The notes under the pieces: model-generated
Databases searched by the model: none
Told to the model about the DNA's origin: nothing
Seen by the model: only the letters and a program-made list of their open reading frames with translations
Shown here: positions 7,771 through 16,280 of the stretch, piece after piece
Position numbering within the stretch: the stretch's first letter is position 1
Layout: each line of letters begins with the position of its first letter
Assembly: GCA_012727895.1 (NCBI GenBank)
Contig: JAAYGG010000024.1
Coordinates: 1 to 62,343, forward strand
DNA length: 62,343 nt
DNA from: Bacillota bacterium
Lineage (GTDB): Bacteria > Bacillota > UBA4882 > UBA10575
Direction of reading: 5' to 3'
Position numbers and translations under genes: made by a program

Positions 7771-8958
7771 TTATTCCCGAACGCCCAGATACTGAATGGT
7801 CTCCTGTACCTGGCCGCCTCCGGATATTCTCTGCAATTCCCGGTAGATTCCTTCCAGATCCTCCACGGTGATGTCCCGGCCGCCCAATCCGTAGATATAG
7901 TTGACGATCGCCGGGCGCTCCGGCAGGTCGTAAAGGGCGGAGCGGACATCCGTAAAGAGCGGGCCGCCGGCAGTAGAAAGCGAATCCGAGCGGTCCATGA
8001 CCGCGATGGCTTTCAGGTGCTTCAAAGCTTCCGCCAGTTCGGCAGCGGGGAAGGGCCGGAAGACCCGCAGTTTCAACAGGCCGCACTTGACACCGGCCGC
8101 CCGCAGTTGGTCCACGGCCACCCGCGCTGTGCCGGCGGTGGAGCCAAGGAGGACCAGGGCGATCTCAGCATCTTCCAGCTTGTACCCTTCAAAGAAACCG
8201 TAACTGCGGCCAAATTTCTCGCCGAATTCCCGCCCTACGTCAAGGATGACTTTCTTGGCGTTCTGCATGGCTTCCGCCGTCTGCCGGCGGTGCTCAAAGT
8301 AGAAGTCGGTGAAGTCCAAGCCGCCGACGGTAATCGGTTTTTCCACATCCAAAAGGGAATAAGCGGCTTTATAAGGCCCGATAAAATCCTGGACTTCCTT
8401 ATCTTCAAGCAAGCTGATGGCTTCCAGGCCATGACTGATGATAAAACCGTCCGTGGTCACCATAACCGGGAGGCGCACATCCATGTGTTCCGCAATCCGC
8501 ACGGCCTGGATCATATTATCGTAGGCCTCCTGGGAGTTCTCGGAGAAAATCTGGATCCAGCCGCTGTCCCGGACACTCATTGTGTCACTGTGGTCACAGT
8601 GGATGTTAATCGGCGAAGACAGCGCCCGGTTGACCTCAGCCAAAACGATCGGGCACCGCAGGCCCGCCGCGATATAAAGGATCTCCGCCATCAGGATCAG
8701 ACCCTGTGAGGAGGTACCCGTCATCACCCGGGCTCCGGCGGTCGAAGCTCCCACGCATGCGCTCATCGCCGAGTGTTCGCTCTCGACGGTAACAAATTCC
8801 GTATCGACAAGTCCGTCCGCAACATACGCCGAAAAGAGCTGGACGATCTCTGTGGCGGGAGTTATGGGGTAAGCCGCCACGACATCCGGATTAATCTGCC
8901 GCATGGCCTCGGCCATGGCTTCATTCCCGGTCCGGGCGACTAACTCTTTGGTCGCCAC
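7771..8958 (-). CDS. porA: Pyruvate:ferredoxin oxidoreductase, alpha subunit
   Basis: Substrate- and TPP-interacting subunit of POR (395 residues). Family features: GNEAMAEAMRQINPDVVAAY followed by PITPATEIVQLFS at the N-terminus, the ESEHSAMSACVGASTAGARV block and TGTSSQGLILMAEILY. The C-terminal third contains the Rossmann-like transketolase C-terminal domain (IALVLLGSTAGTARVAVDQL). It follows porD by 64 bases and precedes porB by 12, the same order as in Thermotoga porGDAB. A 592-codon open frame on the opposite strand here is a coding shadow. Confidence 0.93.
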   Translation of the reverse strand: MATKELVARTGNEAMAEAMRQINPDVVAAYPITPATEIVQLFSAYVADGLVDTEFVTVESEHSAMSACVGASTAGARVMTGTSSQGLILMAEILYIAAGLRCPIVLAEVNRALSSPINIHCDHSDTMSVRDSGWIQIFSENSQEAYDNMIQAVRIAEHMDVRLPVMVTTDGFIISHGLEAISLLEDKEVQDFIGPYKAAYSLLDVEKPITVGGLDFTDFYFEHRRQTAEAMQNAKKVILDVGREFGEKFGRSYGFFEGYKLEDAEIALVLLGSTAGTARVAVDQLRAAGVKCGLLKLRVFRPFPAAELAEALKHLKAIAVMDRSDSLSTAGGPLFTDVRSALYDLPERPAIVNYIYGLGGRDITVEDLEGIYRELQRISGGGQVQETIQYLGVRE

Positions 8959-9022
8959 TAACTTCTCCCCCTTTCAGTCTCTTCATACCTGACCTTGAAA
9001 AAGAATAGCCTTAACCAAATAC

Positions 9023-9313
9023 TCACTCGAACTCACTTTCATCCACCATCTCGATGGCCTTCACTCTGTCCGGGCACTCCCGGGCGCAGATCCCGCACCC
9101 CTTGCAGTGGGCATAGTCAATCCCCACTACTTTCCCGTCTTTGACAATGATGGCGGAATCGGGGCAGTAGATCCAGCAGAAAAGGCAATTTATGCACTTT
9201 TCCGGGTTATGCACCGGGCGGAGGTTACGCCAGTCTCCGGTCTCGTATTTGTGGGCGTTACCGGCCTCCGTAATCAGGCCGCCTTCCGGCAACTCTTTCC
9301 AACCCTTGGTCAT
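9023..9313 (-). CDS. porD: Pyruvate:ferredoxin oxidoreductase, delta (ferredoxin-like) subunit
   Basis: Electron-transfer subunit with two [4Fe-4S] clusters. Both ligand sets are visible: CINCLFCWIYCPDSA and CKGCGICARECPDRV. Length 96 is normal for PorD. Its ATG overlaps the porG stop by 4 bases (ATGA), indicating translational coupling. It passes electrons from the TPP subunits to external ferredoxin. Confidence 0.95.
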   Translation of the reverse strand: MTKGWKELPEGGLITEAGNAHKYETGDWRNLRPVHNPEKCINCLFCWIYCPDSAIIVKDGKVVGIDYAHCKGCGICARECPDRVKAIEMVDESEFE

Positions 9314-9888
9314 TCACCGCGCACCTCCTGGTAAGCCTGTTCAATGGCTTTGATATTACCATCTATCACCTCAGGCTTGCGTTGGAATTTCTTAGTCAAC
9401 GTCTTCCTGGCATTGGCGATCAGATGATCATAATCGACCAGCCCGGTCACTTTCACCAACGCACCCAGCATCGGGGTGTTGGGTATGATGCGGCCAATCG
9501 TTTCCTGGGATATTTTGTTGGCATCGATCGTGAAGATCTTCCGTCCGGACAGGCCCAATTGTTTCCGGACCTCTCCGGGGGCTTTCTGGGTGTTCACAAT
9601 CAGAACACCCTCCTCAGGCAAGCCTGCCGTAACATCAACCTTCCCCAACAAAGTGGCATCAAGTACGACAACAACTTCCGGATTGGTCACACCTGAATGA
9701 ATGGAAATGGGTTCGTCGCTGATTCGATTATATGCTCTCATCGGCGCGCCCATCCGCTCCGGACCGTAATCAGGGAATGCCTGCATAAATTTGCCGGTGT
9801 TTACCAGTACCTCACCCAATAAAAGGGCGCCGGTCTTGGCTCCTTGCCCCCCACGGCCGTGCCAACGGATCTCCAGAAGTTTTCCCAA
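9310..9888 (-). CDS. porG: Pyruvate:ferredoxin oxidoreductase, gamma subunit
   Basis: CoA-binding/structural gamma subunit of POR. N-terminal signature IRWHGRGGQGAKTGALLLGE, then AFPDYGPERMGAPMRAYNRI. The likely start is TTG 9888, preceded by GGAGGTAACAAAG; the longer ATG-initiated frame at 9933 has no ribosome site and would run through the inverted repeat at 9915-9938. First gene of the operon, directly behind a Rex-like operator, which predicts control by the NADH/NAD ratio. Confidence 0.92.
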   Translation of the reverse strand: MGKLLEIRWHGRGGQGAKTGALLLGEVLVNTGKFMQAFPDYGPERMGAPMRAYNRISDEPISIHSGVTNPEVVVVLDATLLGKVDVTAGLPEEGVLIVNTQKAPGEVRKQLGLSGRKIFTIDANKISQETIGRIIPNTPMLGALVKVTGLVDYDHLIANARKTLTKKFQRKPEVIDGNIKAIEQAYQEVRGE

Positions 9889-9914
9889 CTTTGTTACCTC
9901 CCTTCTTTCTTCCA

Positions 9915-9938
9915 AGTTTGTGATTGAAAGCACAAACT
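9915..9938 (-). promoter_or_regulatory. Candidate Rex operator of porGDAB
   Basis: Inverted repeat AGTTTGTG-N8-CACAAACT. Its core TTGTG-N8-CACAA (9918-9935) has exactly the arrangement of the Rex consensus. It lies 27 bases upstream of the porG start. No rex gene is in the window. I could not identify a convincing -35/-10 pair beside it. Confidence 0.6.
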
Positions 9939-10082
9939 AATCCTTTCTTATGAGGGATGGACGCTGGCCGCGAACCTCCCTCTTCCAGCATAGCTTATTT
10001 CAACTGTGAGGAAAAGGAGTTTTACCAAAGCTTAACCTCTCTCGCAAGTTTCCTGCAGAGAACGGCGCTTCCGCAACCCCTT

Positions 10083-10940
10083 TTACCCTCTGCCGGACAT
10101 ACGCTCCGCCGGCCCCAGGCTGGCGACGGAAAGCCCGGGCATGGCGCTGCCGAGCCCGCGCGATACTTCCGCCAGGACTTCCGGGTCGGCAAAATGCTTG
10201 GTTGCCTTGACAATGGCGCGGGCGCGGGCGGCGGGGTTCTCCGACTTGAAGATCCCCGAACCGACAAAAACGCCGTCACAGCCCAACTGCATCATCAAGG
10301 CGGCATCAGCCGGGGTCGCAATCCCGCCGGCGGCAAAGTTCATCACCGGCAGCCGCCCCAGTTTCTTTACCTCCAACACGAGTTCTTCCGGTACCCGCAT
10401 TTCCGCGGCTTTGGCCTTGATCTCCGCGTCGTCCATCGCCTGCAACTCGGCGATCTCCCTGGTTACGGTACGGACGTGCCGGACCGCTTCGACCACGTCG
10501 CCGGTGCCTGCTTCCCCTTTGGTTCTGATCATGACCGCGCCTTCTGCAATCCGGCGCAAAGCCTCCCCCAGGTTGCGGGCGCCGCAGACAAACGGGGTCT
10601 TAAACTGGTGTTTATCTATATGGTTCTCCTCATCCGCCGGGGTCAAGACCTCACTCTCGTCAATATAATCAACGCCCAGCGCTTCGAGGATCTGCGCTTC
10701 CACAAAGTGGCCGATGCGGACTTTGGCCATAACCGGTATCTCCACCGCTTCCTTAATCCTGAGGATAACCTCGGGATCCGACATCCGGGCCACTCCACCT
10801 TCCGCCCGGATATCCGCAGGCACCCTCTCTAAAGCCATCACCGCCACCGCTCCGGCGTCAGCGGCAATCCTCGCCTGTTCCGGGGTGGTGACATCCATGA
10901 TCACGCCGCCAATTAATTTTTCTCGCAAGTCTTTTTGCAT
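10083..10940 (-). CDS. pdxS: Pyridoxal 5'-phosphate synthase, lyase/synthase subunit PdxS
   Basis: Forms PLP from ribose 5-phosphate, glyceraldehyde 3-phosphate and ammonia in the DXP-independent route. Landmarks: [40 protein letters not shown], the catalytic lysine region [18 protein letters not shown] and the second lysine region [19 protein letters not shown], then the C-terminal [18 protein letters not shown]. The ATG follows GGAGGGGG. Slightly short (285 residues). The glutaminase partner pdxT usually follows pdxS but is absent here, so ammonia delivery must come from an unlinked PdxT. Confidence 0.95.
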   Translation of the reverse strand: MQKDLREKLIGGVIMDVTTPEQARIAADAGAVAVMALERVPADIRAEGGVARMSDPEVILRIKEAVEIPVMAKVRIGHFVEAQILEALGVDYIDESEVLTPADEENHIDKHQFKTPFVCGARNLGEALRRIAEGAVMIRTKGEAGTGDVVEAVRHVRTVTREIAELQAMDDAEIKAKAAEMRVPEELVLEVKKLGRLPVMNFAAGGIATPADAALMMQLGCDGVFVGSGIFKSENPAARARAIVKATKHFADPEVLAEVSRGLGSAMPGLSVASLGPAERMSGRG

Positions 10941-11031
10941 CGCTGCACCCCCTCCTCTTGCCCGCGCGTTGCAGCTTGCCCATGCAGCGGATCGCGCATA
11001 CAGCGCGCGTTAAAATCCAGATACCAGATAC

Positions 11032-11060
11032 ATTTTACCGGAAAAAAGCGAAAAAAACAA
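11032..11060 (-). promoter_or_regulatory. Possible promoter of pdxS
   Basis: Minus strand TTGTTT (11060-11055), 17-base spacer, TAAAAT (11037-11032). A better -35 (TTGACT at 11065-11060) is 22 bases from the -10, too far for a standard promoter. Confidence 0.4.
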
Positions 11061-11135
11061 GTCAATCTCTTCTCCGGACAGGTTTCCCGGTACGCCCCCC
11101 GCAAGGTTTTTTGCCGCGCCGGCCTTCGCTCCCTT

Positions 11136-11170
11136 TATGGTTACCATAGTTTCTTTTCGCGGTTACCATA
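11136..11170. repeat. Direct repeat GGTTACCATA upstream of pdxS
   Basis: GGTTACCATA at 11139-11148 and again at 11161-11170, 22 bases apart (two helical turns). The first copy is within the near-palindrome TATGGTTACCATA (11136-11148). It lies between the stop of the upstream gene and the pdxS promoter; it could bind a regulator such as a PdxR/MocR-type factor, but this is inference. Confidence 0.4.
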
Positions 11171-11172
11171 AT

Positions 11173-13497
11173 TTAACGTGCCGCTGGAAAAAGCGCATAA
11201 ATGTTCCTATAAATCAGGGCGGCGTCTTTCGCTGTCAGCGGGCGCCCCCGCGTCTCCGGGTTTGCCGCCAAAAAGGTCCTGATCTGTTTTAACCCGATCT
11301 CCCGGTAACGAACCTCCCCGGTTTCCCTGTACAACAGGCCGAGAGCCGCCGAGAAGGTGAGGCCGCCCTCGTTCTGTAAATACCCGCGCTCCGGGTCCCA
11401 GAAGTGATAAATCCCCTTGTCAACAGCGGATTGGATCCCCGCCAGCACTTCCGGGTCTTTTTCCCAGTAATAATACTCAACCAGCCCTTCCAGGGCCAAT
11501 CCGGCCTGGTAAATGAAGTCGCTGGGAAAACCAACCTCCTGCCCTTTTTCCCAGTCCAAGGCGGCCCGGGCGAGCTCGCCGGCGCGGCGCAGGTATTTCT
11601 CTTCCCCGGTCGCTTCATACCCGGCGAGGGTCGCCAGGATCCCCAGGCCGAAGGTCCTGGGTTCCCAGGGATTGACCCCGTCATGAAGGCAGACCCGGTC
11701 GGCGACGCGGAGCGCCAGTTCCCGCCCGCGATAATCGCCAAACAGGTAATAACTGAGAAGCAAGCCCCGGTTCTTGGTGTAACTAAAATACTCCGCCTCC
11801 GCCAGTTCACCCGTGCGGAAGGAACCGACATGGTCAAGCCCGGGCGTGATGCGATCTCCCCCCGACGGGTGGACCAGGTCGACATCGCCCAGGTGCGCCA
11901 GGGCCGGCCCGGCCAGGGATAGGAAGACCGGATCCCCTGTGCGGATAAACTCCTGGAGGAGCAGGTAGGGCAGGTCATAGTAGTTATTATTCCAATATCT
12001 CCTCCCCGGATGCTCGGGTCCGGGATGGGTGGTTTCCAGATCACCATAGTTGAAGAACCCCCAATGCCGGGGGTTAATCCGGACCCCGTGGGCCGGCGGG
12101 CCGAAGATATTCACCAGATCCACCTGGCTCCTGGCTTTTAATAAAATGACTTCCGTGTATTCCTCCGGGTGCTGGTCGGGGAGGGGCGCAAAGGGTTGTG
12201 CGAAGACCCCGGCCTTTTCATACCAGGAAGGAGCCAGGACCCCCACGGGCGGGCCGGTGAGGATCGCCTCGACTATCCGGCGGTATTCCCGGTCCCGGCG
12301 GGTATGGAGGTACAAGACAAAGCGGTGGGTTTTGGCGGCGCCCCGCGGCCAGCGGACGGCGGCGCCGGCAGGAACCAGTTCCGCCCGGATCTCCCCGCCT
12401 CCGGTCAACAGCAGCCGTTTGGGATATTGTTGCCAGAAATCCTGAACCCCCAAGGCCACTCCCCAGTCGTCGCCGGTTAAATCCCCCCAACCGACAGCCG
12501 GCGCTTTGAGTTCACGCTGGCTGGAAGGTGTAAGATCCACACCCTCCCAGGTGATTTCCTTGCTATTTAAGGCCTGCACCCCGGCATGGCCCTCCGGGTC
12601 CAGGCCGGTATCGACCGGCCGTTGGCTTTCACCACTACCCAGGGTTGCGGTCCATTTCCGGGCTTTCCCACCGGCCAGGGCCCACCGGATCCAGGCCTCA
12701 TCCACTGTCTGCCAGTCCCGGCGACCACCGGCGGTCAGGGTCAGATCCACCTGCAAATAGGGGGCCCCGGCGTAGGCCTCTATCCGGCAGGTATATACGA
12801 AATCGCCTTTGCCTCCCAGATCATAGAGCCCGCCTTCGAGCTTGATGACGGCTTTGACCGGGCCCGTCTCTTCCAGGGTGATTTCTGCCGGCGCCGCCCA
12901 TTGTGCCCGGAAGACTTCCTCGCCAATCCTCAAAGCCAGTTCATCGCCGCCGGGGACCAGGACCCGGTTTTCTTCCCGGTAATTCCGGCGGCCGGACGGA
13001 TCAAACCAGATCTGGTGGAAAATTGGCTTATCTGCCCGGACTTCCAGGAGGATCATTCCGGTATCCACGTTTACGCCCTCAGCCGTCTCTTCAACCACCA
13101 AGGGACTGGCGGGCGCCGGCGAGGCTTGGTCGCCGGAGACCAGCCGGTAACGGGCAGAACCATTTCTATTCACCGATGCCGGGAAAGTCAGCAGCCACCA
13201 GCGGGGTCCCTCTTCTCCCGGCCAGAACCCTGCGGGCATGGCCTGAACAGGCACTTCCCGCCCCCACGGATCAAAAAGCCGCGGCGGGGTGCTGAACTCC
13301 GGTTCGCCCCGGGGAACCGGGACCCCAACGGTCACCGGGTGCTGCCGCCAATCAATACCGGCCCTTTCTTTAATAACCAGCGGTTGTTCCCAGCGTCCTT
13401 CCAGCGGGGGAGCAGGGAAAAGAACCACCGCCAGCAGCAGGGAAGAGACCAGGAAAATGCGGACGCGCCGCCGGGAAAGGCATGAACAAATCCTCAT
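11173..13497 (-). CDS. Secreted PcRGLX/YetA-like protein (PL26-type exo-rhamnogalacturonan lyase)
   Basis: 774 residues with an N-terminal signal peptide (RRRVRIFLVSSLLLAVVLF). Residues about 35-125 look like the N-terminal RIFT-barrel domain of the PcRGLX/YetA group (AGIDWRQHPVTVGVPVPRGE, then RWWLLTFPASVNRNGSARY). The middle is beta-rich, and the C-terminal 280 residues are an alpha/alpha-toroid-like region with repeated Tyr/Trp motifs (RRYWNNNYYDLPYLLLQEF). This architecture suggests a lyase acting on rhamnogalacturonan or related glycans outside the cell. Function is by family resemblance only. It overlaps the PepV-like gene upstream by 4 bases, an unexpected pairing. Confidence 0.6.
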   Translation of the reverse strand: MRICSCLSRRRVRIFLVSSLLLAVVLFPAPPLEGRWEQPLVIKERAGIDWRQHPVTVGVPVPRGEPEFSTPPRLFDPWGREVPVQAMPAGFWPGEEGPRWWLLTFPASVNRNGSARYRLVSGDQASPAPASPLVVEETAEGVNVDTGMILLEVRADKPIFHQIWFDPSGRRNYREENRVLVPGGDELALRIGEEVFRAQWAAPAEITLEETGPVKAVIKLEGGLYDLGGKGDFVYTCRIEAYAGAPYLQVDLTLTAGGRRDWQTVDEAWIRWALAGGKARKWTATLGSGESQRPVDTGLDPEGHAGVQALNSKEITWEGVDLTPSSQRELKAPAVGWGDLTGDDWGVALGVQDFWQQYPKRLLLTGGGEIRAELVPAGAAVRWPRGAAKTHRFVLYLHTRRDREYRRIVEAILTGPPVGVLAPSWYEKAGVFAQPFAPLPDQHPEEYTEVILLKARSQVDLVNIFGPPAHGVRINPRHWGFFNYGDLETTHPGPEHPGRRYWNNNYYDLPYLLLQEFIRTGDPVFLSLAGPALAHLGDVDLVHPSGGDRITPGLDHVGSFRTGELAEAEYFSYTKNRGLLLSYYLFGDYRGRELALRVADRVCLHDGVNPWEPRTFGLGILATLAGYEATGEEKYLRRAGELARAALDWEKGQEVGFPSDFIYQAGLALEGLVEYYYWEKDPEVLAGIQSAVDKGIYHFWDPERGYLQNEGGLTFSAALGLLYRETGEVRYREIGLKQIRTFLAANPETRGRPLTAKDAALIYRNIYALFPAAR

Positions 13498-14927
13498 TTT
13501 TCCCCGTCCTCCTTCCGGAGATCACCAGCGGCCAGGTAAAGGAGGGCCCGCCCGTAAATCCGGGCGGCAACCATGAGATCGGCCACCTCAATATACTCGT
13601 CTTTCTGGTGGGCCAATTGCGGCCGGCCAGGCAAGTTGGGCCCGAAAGCCACCCCGTTCCCCAAGGCGGTGGCGTAGGTTCTCCCGCCAATCGCCAGCGG
13701 CGGGCTGGAATCGCCGGTCTCTTCCTGGTAGGCGGCGAGTAAGGTCTTTACCAGCGGGCTTTCCACCGGGAAATAGTGGGGCGGTAGCCCATATCGGCCG
13801 GTTATTGCAAAACCGCTGCCCAATTCAGTACTTACACGCTGAACAATAGTTTCCTCGTCTATACAAAGGGGATACCTGATATCCAGCTCTACGCGGGCTT
13901 CACCGTCACCGATGGCGATTGTCCCCAGGTTGCAGGTGAGAGCGCCGGAGATCAGGTCCTGGCAGGCGATGCCCAATTCCTCGCCGGTATAACCGGGTAT
14001 CTTCTTTACCAGCAGGTTTATAAGGTCCCACGGCCCGCCCCTCTCCCCCAGGGCGGCCAGGATGGCCAGGAGACGGATTATGGCGTTCTCCCCCAAATGC
14101 GGGAGGCTGGCATGGGCCGCCTTCCCCTTTACCTGCAGCCGGATCTTTTCCCCGGTTTTCTCCAAGGTAACCCGGGGGTCTTTGTCACAGGCGGCCTGAA
14201 GGCGGTCCCAGGCCCCGGTCCCGGAATCCGCCGGCAAGAGGAGAGCTTCCGCACTTTCCGGCACCACATTATGGCGGGTTCCCCCCGCCACGCGCAGCAG
14301 TTCCCACCCGCCGGCGGGGGCGGGACCATACCCGGCCTGCAGCGTCAAGGCGACAGACCCTTTTTCACAGTTGATCAGGGGGAAATCGGCATCCGGGACA
14401 AACCCCAGGGCCGGTTTGGGGACCTTTTGAGAATAATGCTCCATACACCGCCAACTACTTTCCTCATCACAGCCAAAGATCACCCGGATTTTCCGGGCCG
14501 GACGGAAGCCTTCTTCTTTTAAGGCCTTTAAAGCGTAAAGGACCGCTACTGCCGGCCCTTTGTTATCAACCGCCCCGCGGCCATAGATCCGTCCGCCCGC
14601 CCGCACCCCTTGGAAAGGCGGGTACTGCCATCCCTCGCCTGCGGGAACCACATCCAGATGCAAGAGAACGCCGAGATCCTCCCCGCCTTCCCCATATTCC
14701 AGGTGCCCGGCGTAACCCGAAAAATTCTCCGCCCGGAAGCCCTCCTTCTCCCCCCAGGCCAGTACGTACTCTAAAGCCTTGGCGATCTCCGGGCCAAAGG
14801 GGGCGTCCGGCCCGGCCGGGCTACTTTTCACACTGGGAATGGCGATTAGCTCTTGTAACTGCCGGATCATCTCCTCCTGGTATTGGTCGATACGCGCGCC
14901 CACGGGCGCAAAGCCTCTCAGGTCCAC
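13494..14927 (-). CDS. M20-family dipeptidase, PepV type
   Basis: Zinc-dependent dipeptidase of the PepV/DapE superfamily. Metal-ligand motifs are present: LLHLDVVPAG (His), YGRGAVDNKGP (bridging Asp), FGCDEESSWR (Glu-Glu), VPDADFPLI (Asp) and LAHQKDEYI (C-terminal His). The long insert (lid domain) between the two halves is as in PepV. I prefer GTG 14927 (GAGGG seven bases upstream); GTG 14945 is also possible and would add six residues. It is the first gene of a pair, overlapping the PL26-like gene. It probably degrades imported dipeptides in the cytoplasm, as no signal peptide is seen. Confidence 0.88.
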   Translation of the reverse strand: MDLRGFAPVGARIDQYQEEMIRQLQELIAIPSVKSSPAGPDAPFGPEIAKALEYVLAWGEKEGFRAENFSGYAGHLEYGEGGEDLGVLLHLDVVPAGEGWQYPPFQGVRAGGRIYGRGAVDNKGPAVAVLYALKALKEEGFRPARKIRVIFGCDEESSWRCMEHYSQKVPKPALGFVPDADFPLINCEKGSVALTLQAGYGPAPAGGWELLRVAGGTRHNVVPESAEALLLPADSGTGAWDRLQAACDKDPRVTLEKTGEKIRLQVKGKAAHASLPHLGENAIIRLLAILAALGERGGPWDLINLLVKKIPGYTGEELGIACQDLISGALTCNLGTIAIGDGEARVELDIRYPLCIDEETIVQRVSTELGSGFAITGRYGLPPHYFPVESPLVKTLLAAYQEETGDSSPPLAIGGRTYATALGNGVAFGPNLPGRPQLAHQKDEYIEVADLMVAARIYGRALLYLAAGDLRKEDGEK

Positions 14928-15013
14928 TCCGGTTCCCTCCAGCACCCCATTGAAGTTATAGCAGGCGTATTTGTCATATATTATTATTGTAAATTATTAT
15001 ATTAATGTATATA

Positions 15014-15991
15014 TTAATTGCCGATGAGCCACCGCCAAAACCGGAAGCTGTTTTCCTGGATAAAACTCTCCCCTGTGGCCCAGCCTTTATTGGCCACAGA
15101 AAACTCCCAAAACCATTTACCGGCCAGATCCGATAGTTCCTTGGCCGCCGACGGCCTGAGCGTAACCAGATTTCCGCCAAACCGCCAGAGCCCTTCTCTT
15201 TCCGCCGGGATGATCCTGGACATGATAATGTCCCCTTGCTCAATCTGGCCGGTCTCTCTGACCAGTACTTCCACTTCGTTCCCGCGGTAAAAGTCGGTAA
15301 GCAGCAACCGCGTTCCGTTCAGGATCGCCTCAACCCTGAACAAACCGAACCGGCTGGCCCTGATGCTCTGTAAAAACTCTTCCTCCTCCGCCCGGAGGCT
15401 CTCTGCGTTCTCCTCTAAAAAATAGTCGATGATTTTCTTCCCGCCCGGAAGCGTCCGGTCACAGGTGATAAAGATGAGTAGTTCGAGGATGAGATCAATC
15501 GGCAATGGCGGTGTTTCCACCCCGACAAATTGGAAGAAGATATCCCCGACAAAGTTCTTCCATTTATCCGTGGACTGGGTATAATTCATCAGCTTCCGGA
15601 AGACCTCTGCCGCCACAGGCGTAAAGAAGCCCTCCGCGGCCTCTTCTGTCCCATCCCGGCCTTCGGCTTCCCGTAAAGCCCGGTGGATCTGCTGCCATCT
15701 CTGGCTGATACTCCCCGGAGACACGGAGAATGACTTGGCTAAAAACGCCTGGTTAAGCCATTTATGCCCGCGGATTTTCCCCAAAAAATAGATGACCGCC
15801 GCCGCCCACGTCCGGCTACTCGCCCGGTAGTTTCCGCTTTTTTTGATATACTCAACCCAAATCTCTTCAGCCTTGGCAATATCCTCCGGGGAAAAACTAT
15901 GCCGGCGCAGCCAAGCGGTGATTTGGTTTAAAATCTCTTCTTGCGGCTTCAGAAGAAAATCCCTGCTGTGGTCGGATGTGTAATCTTTCAC
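15014..15991 (-). CDS. Hypothetical protein with DUF6398/cyclin-like HTH domain
   Basis: 325 residues, no signal peptide or membrane segment. Residues about 30-110 (RTWAAAVIYFLGKIRGHKWL, then FSVSPGSISQRW) resemble the TFIIB-cyclin-like DUF6398 domain sometimes fused to SEC-C proteins, with a helix-turn-helix style end. The C-terminal third (FGLFRVEAILNG, FYRGNEVEVLV, GDIIMSRIIP) looks like a beta-barrel region of the type seen in SEC-C-linked proteins, but no zinc-binding Cys cluster is present. Function unknown; nucleic-acid binding is a guess. It stands alone, 68 AT-rich bases upstream of the PepV-like gene's start. Confidence 0.6.
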   Translation of the reverse strand: MKDYTSDHSRDFLLKPQEEILNQITAWLRRHSFSPEDIAKAEEIWVEYIKKSGNYRASSRTWAAAVIYFLGKIRGHKWLNQAFLAKSFSVSPGSISQRWQQIHRALREAEGRDGTEEAAEGFFTPVAAEVFRKLMNYTQSTDKWKNFVGDIFFQFVGVETPPLPIDLILELLIFITCDRTLPGGKKIIDYFLEENAESLRAEEEEFLQSIRASRFGLFRVEAILNGTRLLLTDFYRGNEVEVLVRETGQIEQGDIIMSRIIPAEREGLWRFGGNLVTLRPSAAKELSDLAGKWFWEFSVANKGWATGESFIQENSFRFWRWLIGN

Positions 15992-16167
15992 CAGGAACCC
16001 TCCATCTCTGGAATTTTGCTCTTCCGCTTCTCTATAATTTCCTCCTGATCCCGGTTACTCCTTCCTGGAACGGTCCTTTTTTTTCTAACATTTTTTTCTT
16101 TCCCGGCTCTTGCCGGAGTTTTTCGGAAAGTGATCCAGGACAACCGCGGAGATCTCTGTTCCTATGA

Positions 16168-16173
16168 TATAAT
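16168..16173 (+). promoter_or_regulatory. Extended -10 promoter element for the HhH gene
   Basis: TATGATATAAT contains a TGn-TATAAT extended -10; no good -35 is seen 17 bases upstream. The rest of the 289-base divergent gap (15992-16280) shows nothing else recognisable. Confidence 0.4.
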
Positions 16174-16280
16174 CGTTAATATAGCGGTCTTATAGCACTC
16201 GTAACAATAACCCGGAAACCGGCCAAAAAAACCGGAGATAATTAAGGGTAGTATTACGCTCAAACCAAGGAGGATAAAAA

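Noticed and set aside
6931-8709. 592-codon open frame on the plus strand
   Set aside because: Lies antisense to porB and porA, which have clear family motifs; composition is that of a GC-rich codon shadow and there is no ribosome site.
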